NCBI GenBank assembly: GCA_905477565.1
Contig: CAJQGO010000047.1
Location: forward strand, 1 to 9,441
Direction of reading: 5' to 3'
Origin: an uncultured Planctomycetota bacterium
GTDB taxonomy: Bacteria > Planctomycetota > Planctomycetia > Pirellulales > UBA1268
DNA length: 9,441 nt
Below, piece by piece: positions 1-5,254 of the stretch (the first letter of the stretch is position 1; each line of letters starts with the position of its first letter). Made by a program: the position numbers and the translations under genes. Under the pieces are notes generated by a model, which searched no databases, was not told the DNA's origin, and was given only the letters and a program-made list of their open reading frames with translations.

Positions 1-310
1 GCCGGATGCTATTATTTTAAACTGTGCACGGGGAGAAATTATTCATACAGCCGATGTTGCTGAAGCCCTTCGGTCAGGTGCGCTGCGTGGGTATGGAACA
101 GATGTTCTTGACGAAGAGCCACCTTCGAAAGATCATCCACTCACCCACCTTCCAAACTGTCTTGTAACGCCTCACATTGGGTCCAGAACCCGTGAAAGTG
201 TTCAGCGTCAGGCAGTTGCAGCAGTTACGAATCTTATGAACGCCATGAGGGGTGAACCACCACTAGCACAGGTAAATCCAGAAGTTGCCGTACAGCGGTT
301 CGTAGAGTGA
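1..310 (+). CDS. D-2-hydroxyacid dehydrogenase (phosphoglycerate dehydrogenase-like), C-terminal part; 5' end outside window
   Basis: The reading frame is open from base 2 to the TGA at 308-310, giving 102 residues of the C-terminus of an NAD-dependent D-2-hydroxyacid dehydrogenase. Seen: NCARGEII, carrying the catalytic/substrate-binding Arg of the family's 'N-x-x-RG' motif; GTDVLDEEPP, matching 'DV-x-x-x-EP' with the catalytic Glu; and TPHIGSRTRE, carrying the catalytic His. These three occur in the usual order and spacing, so the active site appears intact. Known of the family: reversible oxidation of D-2-hydroxy acids to 2-keto acids, as in SerA, glyoxylate reductase or D-lactate dehydrogenase. 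The substrate cannot be told from this fragment. There is no ACT domain: the protein ends about 35 residues after the His motif, unlike long SerA proteins. Its stop overlaps a possible GTG start of the next gene (GTGA, 307-310), pointing to one operon of sugar-acid enzymes. Confidence 0.9.
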   Translation, partial: PDAIILNCARGEIIHTADVAEALRSGALRGYGTDVLDEEPPSKDHPLTHLPNCLVTPHIGSRTRESVQRQAVAAVTNLMNAMRGEPPLAQVNPEVAVQRFVE

Positions 311-354
311 TCGTGTTTTTGGAAAGGCCAGGTTTTCAAGCCTGTGAAAAAACA

Positions 355-1452
355 ATGCCAGAAGAATTTTATGTTGTATCCGTTGCAGAGCATGAGCGTA
401 TTGTTTGCGCGGCATATCACAAGCGAGGTTTTACCTCGAGTGAGGCAGAGCAGGCTGCAAAGCTCGCTACGGCTGCTACGCGCCATGGCATTCGCACACA
501 TAATGCGATTAAAGCGATACATCTCGATGATCTGTTTGGGTCTGCTGTCGGCGGCTGCGTTCCTGGGGCTGAAATAGAGAGACTCGAAAATAGATTTGAT
601 GCCGTGGAAGTCTGGGACGCGAAAAAGAAACTTGGTCAGGCAGTGGCATGGGAGGCGATTGATCGCTGTATTGAACTAGCAGAAAAGCACGGTTGCGGAA
701 CAGTATCAGTTGATAATGCCTTCCACTATTTATGGGGTGGAGGCTATGTGATGGAGGCTGCGAAGAGAGGATATATAGCTGTAACAAACTGCACAGCATC
801 TCTCGCCGAGGTTGTACCTTTCGGTGGAAGCTATCCGACGCTTGGAACAAATCCTCATTCCTGGGGTTTCCCAACAACTGATGCTGTTGGGTTTCCTGTT
901 GTAATTGACTGGGCAACATCGGTCATCGCTATGGGAAGAGTGCAGCAATTTCAGAGAGAAGGCAAGCAATTGCCGCCCCATGCAGCCGTTGACAAGGATG
1001 GAAATCCTACAACGGATCCCAACGCTGCCGTTTCATTGGTCCCATTCGGTGCACACAAGGGATATGGATTGGCACTCATGAATGAAATTGTCGCCGCTTT
1101 TATTGGTGGGTCTCTGCCAACGATCCGAAGTCGACAGCCAGTAGAGGGTGAAAAGCAGACGTGCAATTTCTTTTTTCAAGTGATCCACCCAGAGGCACTA
1201 TCGTCTGGAGAATTCGCAGAGAATCGAACTCAGGCGGAAAACATCAAAGTTGTTATTGAGGACATCTTGGGCCACGGGAATGATTCGTGTTTGCTCCCAG
1301 GACAACTTGAGGCAAACTTTGCGCGTCGTAGTAAAAATGCAGGTGGATTGCTGTTTTCGGTAGCTGAAGTTGATGCCCTCAATGAAATTGCTCATGAGGC
1401 TGGTGCCAATCCTATCGACAAACAAGGGTTGGCAACCGTTTGTGTAGAATAA
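355..1452 (+). CDS. Ldh_2-family (malate/L-lactate dehydrogenase-like) NAD(P)-dependent oxidoreductase
   Basis: A 365-residue protein of the malate/L-lactate dehydrogenase (Ldh_2, YiaK/DpkA-like) family, near the family's usual length. Seen: GIRTHN at residues 45-50, equivalent to the family's 'GI-x-SHG' with catalytic His49; the segment around VDNAFHYLWGGGY (119-131), equivalent to the 'NSNHFGAAGYY' region; TLGTNPHSWGFPT (162-174); and HKGYGLAL (234-241). Known of the family: cytoplasmic oxidoreductases reducing 2-keto acids or cyclic imines, or oxidising 2-hydroxy acids, with an unusual non-Rossmann NAD(P) fold. The substrate is not determinable here. The neighbours (hydroxyacid dehydrogenase before, KDG-kinase-like protein 19 bases after) suggest a sugar acid. 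The start is ambiguous. ATG 355 gives the typical family N-terminus (MPEEFYVVS). GTG 307 would add 16 unrelated residues but make a 4-base GTGA overlap with the upstream stop. Neither has a strong Shine-Dalgarno. The catalytic motif reads THN rather than SHG, a mild deviation. Confidence 0.88.
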   Translation: MPEEFYVVSVAEHERIVCAAYHKRGFTSSEAEQAAKLATAATRHGIRTHNAIKAIHLDDLFGSAVGGCVPGAEIERLENRFDAVEVWDAKKKLGQAVAWEAIDRCIELAEKHGCGTVSVDNAFHYLWGGGYVMEAAKRGYIAVTNCTASLAEVVPFGGSYPTLGTNPHSWGFPTTDAVGFPVVIDWATSVIAMGRVQQFQREGKQLPPHAAVDKDGNPTTDPNAAVSLVPFGAHKGYGLALMNEIVAAFIGGSLPTIRSRQPVEGEKQTCNFFFQVIHPEALSSGEFAENRTQAENIKVVIEDILGHGNDSCLLPGQLEANFARRSKNAGGLLFSVAEVDALNEIAHEAGANPIDKQGLATVCVE

Positions 1453-1458
1453 TTGAAA

Positions 1459-1464
1459 AAGGGG
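1459..1464 (+). promoter_or_regulatory. Ribosome binding site of the PfkB kinase
   Basis: AAGGGG lies 7 bases before ATG 1472 and favours that start over the out-of-frame ATG at 1468. It sits within the 19-base gap after the upstream stop, consistent with co-transcription. Confidence 0.55.
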
Positions 1465-1471
1465 TGTATGT

Positions 1472-2569
1472 ATGGCGTTGGTACTGAAAGCACGAGAGCA
1501 ATGTGGGTTTGATGCAGTATCTTTAGGTGAGGTCATGCTGCGTCTCGATCCGGGAGAGGGTCGCATACGAACCGCAAGGCACTTTCAAGCATGGGAAGGT
1601 GGGGGAGAATATAACGTCACCCGAGGTCTCAGGAAATGCTTTGGTCTCCGTACGGCAGTGGTCTCTTCGTTTGTCAATAACGAGGTTGGCCATCTGATTG
1701 AAGATTGCATCTTGCAAGGTGGCGTCTGTACAGACTTTCTGGTGTGGCGTGACGATGACGGCATGGGAAGAACTGTACGCAATGGGCTCAACTTCACAGA
1801 GCGTGGCCATGGTATTCGCGGTGCCGTGGGTAACCCAGACCGTGGCAACACCGCCGCGAGTCAAATGAAACCGGGTGACGTCGATTGGGAAAAAATCTTT
1901 GGGGAGATTGGTGCCCGTTGGTTTCACACTGGGGGTATCTTCGCGGCCTTATCAGAGACAACAGCAGCTCTCACAATTGAAGCGGTGAAAGCGGCAAAAA
2001 AGCATGGCACCATTGTGTCCTACGACTTGAATTATCGTCCCAGTCTTTGGAAAAGTATTGGTGGTCTCGAAAAAGCACGTGAGGTTAATCGAGAGATTGC
2101 AAAACATGTGGATGTGATGATTGGTAATGAAGAAGACTTTACAGCATCACTTGGATTCCAGGTGGAAGGTGTTGATGAGGCAATTAGTGAAATTGAAACA
2201 GATGCCTTCAAGCGAATGATACAACAGGCCGTCACAGAGTTTCCAAACTTTCAGGTTGCAGCAACAACACTCAGGCGAGTTCGTACCGCAACCCGTAACG
2301 ATTGGTCTGCTATCCTTTGGCACGATGGTGAAATGTATGACAGCCAGAAATTTCTGGAGCTGGAGATTCTTGATCGTGTAGGAGGCGGAGATAGTTTTGC
2401 GAGTGGATTAGCCTTTGGATTTCTTGAGTTTAATGATCCGCAGCAGGCAGTGAATTATGGAGCGGCCCACGGTGCACTGGCGTCGACAACACCCGGCGAC
2501 ACGTCGATGGCGACAAGAGAAGAAGTTGAAAAAGTTCTTTCTGGGGCGGGTGCGCGAGTTGTTCGTTAA
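1472..2569 (+). CDS. PfkB-family sugar kinase, 2-keto-3-deoxygluconate kinase-like
   Basis: A 365-residue cytoplasmic PfkB/ribokinase-fold kinase. Seen: VSLGEVMLRLDPGEGRI (16-32), the first strand and substrate region; WEGGGEYNVTRGL (41-53), the 'GG-x-x-N-x-A' substrate-binding motif; SYDLNYRPSLW (183-193), common in keto-deoxy-gluconate kinases; and RVGGGDSFASG (302-312), the PfkB signature 2 with anion hole and catalytic Asp307. Known of the family: ATP-dependent phosphorylation of sugars or keto-deoxy sugar acids, typically 2-keto-3-deoxygluconate to KDPG before aldol cleavage to pyruvate and glyceraldehyde 3-phosphate. Assignment to KDG rather than another sugar is inference from the DLNYRPSLW motif and the sugar-acid dehydrogenase neighbours. 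5-dehydro-2-deoxygluconokinase is an alternative. No KDPG aldolase lies in the window, so that partner would have to be elsewhere. It is slightly long for the family, with an extra segment at about residues 110-140 that looks intact rather than an insertion error. Confidence 0.88.
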   Translation: MALVLKAREQCGFDAVSLGEVMLRLDPGEGRIRTARHFQAWEGGGEYNVTRGLRKCFGLRTAVVSSFVNNEVGHLIEDCILQGGVCTDFLVWRDDDGMGRTVRNGLNFTERGHGIRGAVGNPDRGNTAASQMKPGDVDWEKIFGEIGARWFHTGGIFAALSETTAALTIEAVKAAKKHGTIVSYDLNYRPSLWKSIGGLEKAREVNREIAKHVDVMIGNEEDFTASLGFQVEGVDEAISEIETDAFKRMIQQAVTEFPNFQVAATTLRRVRTATRNDWSAILWHDGEMYDSQKFLELEILDRVGGGDSFASGLAFGFLEFNDPQQAVNYGAAHGALASTTPGDTSMATREEVEKVLSGAGARVVR

Positions 2570-2598
2570 ATTGTCCAACCAAAAAGTAAAGACAATTT
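2568..2598 (+). promoter_or_regulatory. Perfect 8-bp inverted repeat between kinase and secreted protein genes
   Basis: AAATTGTC (2568-2575) and GACAATTT (2591-2598) are exact reverse complements separated by 15 A-rich bases. The left arm starts within the kinase stop codon. The right arm ends 6 bases before the Shine-Dalgarno of the next gene. No T-tract follows, so it is not a canonical terminator. It could be an operator dyad with arm centres 23 bases apart, or an RNA hairpin partly separating expression of the two genes. Confidence 0.45.
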
Positions 2599-2604
2599 GA
2601 TCCA

Positions 2605-2612
2605 AGAAGGAG
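2605..2612 (+). promoter_or_regulatory. Strong ribosome binding site for the carbohydrate-binding-like protein
   Basis: AGAAGGAG sits 10 bases before ATG 2623 and supports that start. It is one of the two clearest Shine-Dalgarno sequences in the window, which suggests independent, efficient initiation rather than coupling to the kinase 53 bases upstream. Confidence 0.7.
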
Positions 2613-2622
2613 ATGATCACAG

Positions 2623-3471
2623 ATGGTAGTAAGAAAACTGGTAGTGGCCAGGCTGCTTGTTGGGTGTGCTCTTTGTATCACGGGCTCTGCCCAGGCGAGT
2701 GACTCGAACTCCATGTCGTCCACTGTATCTTTCAATTTGAGTGAGCCGGGGTTTCATGGTGTTGCCTCGGCCGTCCGACAAGATAGGCAGTTACAGATCG
2801 TCCCCTCAGGAGTCGGAAGGAAGCAGCAGCATGTGATGACCCCCCGGTTCTGTGCCGCGCTTGCGAGTGTGGAATGCATCAACGCTCCGGGCATGAAAGT
2901 AAAAGTCCATCCTGAACCAACGCAGTGGCGATTCGAGTGGAATGCGCCGTTTCCAGAGGACGGAGAACTCCTCGTCAAATTCGATTCCGCACCGATTCTC
3001 ATCTCAGAACTACAGAGCATAAAACCCACTTCTGATGGGTCGATATTTCTCAGGGCCTGCGAAGCACGTACTGGCGGTGATAAATTACGTTTCGAACCAC
3101 AGCCGTATAAGAATACCGTTGGGTTTTGGACCAACCAGGCTGATACCGCGATGTGGGAGTGTCATGTTGATGTATCAGGGTGGTATTCAGTTGCTCTTCT
3201 TCAGGGCTGTGGAGAAGGGCAGGGGGGAAGTGAAGGCCGCATTTTATTTGTGAGAGATGGCCAAGAATGTGATGCAGTGGACTGCGTCGTGAAAGAGACT
3301 GGCCACTTTCAAAATTTCAGATGGGTTCACAGTGGGTATGTTTATCTTGAGACAATGGGTAACTACACAGTGACTATTCAACCCAGCAGGATTAAGCAGA
3401 AAGCTTTTGGTGATATTCGCGCAGTATCAATCGTACAGCAGCAGAAGCGAATTGCCGAAGACAACGAATGA
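2623..3471 (+). CDS. Secreted protein with C-terminal carbohydrate-binding-like domain of the type often appended to planctomycete sulfatases and fucosidases
   Basis: A 282-residue exported protein. Residues 1-26 form a signal peptide (MVVRK n-region, hydrophobic core, cleavage likely after AQA). An LVGC at 12-15 superficially resembles a lipobox but lies too early. Residues about 33-135 are beta-rich and unrecognised. From about residue 139 a second domain carries FEPQPYKNTVGFWTN (157-171), LLQGCGEGQGGSE (192-204), ETGHFQNF (225-232) and a final strand pair ending GDIRAVSIV (263-271). From memory, this motif set matches a jelly-roll-like module found at the C-terminus of many planctomycete sulfatases and GH29 fucosidases. 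No catalytic residues are evident. Here it stands alone. Inferred role: periplasmic or surface binding of a glycan handled by the neighbouring sulfatase. It follows the kinase by 53 bases and may share its transcript. The several Cys residues (77, 85, 146, 180, 196, 216, 221) could form disulfides. Confidence 0.8.
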   Translation: MVVRKLVVARLLVGCALCITGSAQASDSNSMSSTVSFNLSEPGFHGVASAVRQDRQLQIVPSGVGRKQQHVMTPRFCAALASVECINAPGMKVKVHPEPTQWRFEWNAPFPEDGELLVKFDSAPILISELQSIKPTSDGSIFLRACEARTGGDKLRFEPQPYKNTVGFWTNQADTAMWECHVDVSGWYSVALLQGCGEGQGGSEGRILFVRDGQECDAVDCVVKETGHFQNFRWVHSGYVYLETMGNYTVTIQPSRIKQKAFGDIRAVSIVQQQKRIAEDNE

Positions 3472-3481
3472 AACCAACAAG

Positions 3482-3512
3482 CAAGCGTGGCCTGTCCGGC
3501 AGACCACGCTTG
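3482..3512 (-). terminator. Hairpin between convergent genes, probable terminator
   Basis: CAAGCGTGG (3482-3490) pairs perfectly with CCACGCTTG (3504-3512). Beyond one C/A mismatch, CTG (3492-3494) pairs with CAG (3500-3502), closing a 5-base loop. Read on the minus strand, the stem is followed by the T-rich CTTGTTGGTTT, the better fit to intrinsic termination, 38 bases past the oxidoreductase stop. On the plus strand no T-run follows. It lies in the 79-base gap between two convergent stops and may serve both directions. Confidence 0.6.
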
Positions 3513-3550
3513 TGGTGTGAGTTCGATCCCAGCTTTGCGTAGACAACGTG

Positions 3551-5074
3551 TTACGAAATCGCAGGATCTTTTCCATCAATCCATGGTCCTGCCAAAGACT
3601 GGTATGGCTTGGGTTTGAGTTCACTGCCCGTTTCACCAGCCTGCCAGCCGGGCACATGTCGCGGTTGGCCGCGATGTTTGGAAAGGGCTTCCCATCGGTC
3701 GGCCCAGGCAGGACTGCCGTCGGTATATCGGCCACGTTCGGCGTCAAAATGGTAGACCTTTCCATTGCGATAACTCATTGCACCGAGGATCACAGTCGTT
3801 ACGGCAGCAGCACCAAGGTCAGGAGGGTTGTTGCAGGCATTAGGGTCGTTTGCCTCCATGGCAGTGAGCCAGTTTTGGAAGTGCAGTTTTGTGGTGCCAC
3901 CTTTGGCGAGGCTTCCCTCTTCCATATCACTCTTGATTGTTTCATCCTTGATTGAGCTGTCGAGTGTTACCTGAGGACGTTCGGCGAGGAATTCGAATTC
4001 TTTGAACGTTTCTCCGTTTCCGAATTCAAACGCACCGTTATGACCGCGTATGGTCTGTTTAATTCGAGAATTTTCATTACACATTGTTGCTGTGATGAGG
4101 CCCTGGCAGCCCTCGTTGTAGTCAGCAACAACGGTTGCCACATCCGGTACATCACGGGTATCCAGTTCAAGGTAAATTCCTCCAGCGCCCACAACACGTG
4201 CCGGAAAGCGAAGCCCTGTTGCTTTCAGCATGGCGGTTGTGCGGTGGACAAAGAGATCGGTGAACATCCCAGAACCGAATGGCCAGTAGCATCGCCACTG
4301 ACGGTAGATCGCGCGGTCAAACGGAATTTCTTCGGCAAGCCCGGCGTCGACACCGAGCCATCTCTTCCAGTCGATTGTCTTTGGGGTCATATCTTTTGTT
4401 AATTCATAGTATCGCCATTGTCCGACGTTTGAATTACGGAAATATTCGGTTTGGTAGCCAAGAACCTTACCGAGTTTTCCTCCGTCAATCAGCTTTCTTG
4501 CCTGATCCCAGACGGGAAGACTGGTTGACTGAACGCCAACCTGCATGACCCGACCTGTATCCTTCCAAACCTTCACGACGTCAAGTGCCTCATCGACAGT
4601 CTTCGTCATTGGCTTTTCCGCATAGACATGCTTCCCAGCTTTGAGGGCCGCAACAATTTGTAGGCGGTGCCAGTGGTCAGGGGTGCCGATGCACACGGCA
4701 TCAACTGAGTCGTCGGCAAGCATGTCCTCGTAGTCAACGTATCGTTTGGGATCAATGCCTGTTTCAGTCTTAATATATTCACAGACCTTGTCCTCTTGCG
4801 CTTTGTAGACCTCACTGACTGCGACAAGATCAATGTTTGCGCCTTCGGCACGAAGTTTCACGAGTGTTTTGACATGGGCGCCAAAGCCTCTTCCGCCAGG
4901 GCCGATAAAACCAATACGGATGCGATCATTTGCCTTGGCTGCGCTGCTTGTTCGAGCCGCAGCAAGGGTGGTAGCAGCAGTGACACCAGCTGCTGAGTTT
5001 GTGATGAAATTACGGCGATTGACGGAACGTGGTGTGGTTGCTGCGGTGTGTTGTGATTCGCGATGCGCTGTCAT
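3551..5074 (-). CDS. Tat-exported Gfo/Idh/MocA family oxidoreductase
   Basis: A 507-residue NAD(P)-dependent oxidoreductase. Residues 16-45 form a twin-arginine leader (S-V-N-R20-R21-N-F-I followed by an Ala/Thr-rich hydrophobic stretch), so the folded, cofactor-loaded enzyme should act in the periplasm. Seen: IRIGFIGPGGRG (52-63), the Rossmann glycine motif; AEKPMTKTVDEA (152-163), the family EKP motif; and DLFVH (273-277), the usual active-site Asp/His spacing. The length suits planctomycete members with a long C-terminal extension. Known of the family: sugar oxidation or reduction, and in some members (GH109 and related) redox-assisted glycoside cleavage through 3-keto intermediates. The exact substrate is unknown. 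ATG 5074 is chosen because it places the Tat motif 20 residues in. An in-frame ATG at 5185 would put 37 unrelated residues ahead of it and overlap the promoter-like region. The Shine-Dalgarno is weak (GAAAG). It lies 180 bases after the sulfatase on the same strand. Confidence 0.9.
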   Translation of the reverse strand: MTAHRESQHTAATTPRSVNRRNFITNSAAGVTAATTLAAARTSSAAKANDRIRIGFIGPGGRGFGAHVKTLVKLRAEGANIDLVAVSEVYKAQEDKVCEYIKTETGIDPKRYVDYEDMLADDSVDAVCIGTPDHWHRLQIVAALKAGKHVYAEKPMTKTVDEALDVVKVWKDTGRVMQVGVQSTSLPVWDQARKLIDGGKLGKVLGYQTEYFRNSNVGQWRYYELTKDMTPKTIDWKRWLGVDAGLAEEIPFDRAIYRQWRCYWPFGSGMFTDLFVHRTTAMLKATGLRFPARVVGAGGIYLELDTRDVPDVATVVADYNEGCQGLITATMCNENSRIKQTIRGHNGAFEFGNGETFKEFEFLAERPQVTLDSSIKDETIKSDMEEGSLAKGGTTKLHFQNWLTAMEANDPNACNNPPDLGAAAVTTVILGAMSYRNGKVYHFDAERGRYTDGSPAWADRWEALSKHRGQPRHVPGWQAGETGSELKPKPYQSLAGPWIDGKDPAIS

Positions 5075-5154
5075 TTGTGATCTTTCTTTGAGTTGAGGAT
5101 AGGTCACGTTAAAGTGTTCTTTGTGCTGAAGCGTACCTGCATGCAGTTGGCTGG

Positions 5155-5200
5155 TGCGAAGAACTTCTTGCATTTTCAGGCACATTCAAGATATCGTCAA
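5155..5200 (-). promoter_or_regulatory. Candidate promoter with palindromic operator upstream of the oxidoreductase
   Basis: On the minus strand, TTGACG (5200-5195) is followed after 17 bases by GAAAAT (5177-5172), a -35/-10-like pair with a good -35 and a weak -10. Immediately downstream, at 5155-5172, is the dyad TGC-g-AAGAA-c-TTCTT-GCA. Its centre (5164) falls about where transcription would begin. This is a classic repressor position, but the promoter match is only moderate. The rest of the 5075-5254 gap shows no gene. Confidence 0.35.
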
Positions 5201-5254
5201 TATAGTAGGAAGAGTAAGAGGCTGTATACATTTTCCGAAAAACCTCAGCCGTAT

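Noticed and set aside
2623..2667. Lipoprotein signal (LVGC) in the carbohydrate-binding-like protein
   Set aside because: The Cys at residue 15 leaves a short hydrophobic core interrupted by Arg10. The hydrophobic run continues to a good AQA signal peptidase I site at residues 24-26.
3480..3545. Possible tRNA gene, because of GAGTTCGATCCCAGC
   Set aside because: The bases flanking the T-loop-like string do not pair as a T-stem (GTGAG against CCAGC fails at three positions). No acceptor or anticodon arm can be drawn upstream.
3548..3955. Open plus-strand frame of 135 codons opposite the oxidoreductase
   Set aside because: It is antisense to the conserved C-terminal region of the Gfo/Idh/MocA gene and has no family-like motifs.
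5075..5185. N-terminal extension of the oxidoreductase to ATG 5185
   Set aside because: The 37 added residues would precede the Tat motif with an unrelated sequence and would cover the promoter-like pair and dyad. ATG 5074 gives a normal Tat leader.
5220..5250. GGCTG/CAGCC pair just after the sulfatase stop as a terminator
   Set aside because: It has only 5 bp with a 21-base loop and no T-run on the minus strand, too weak to call.
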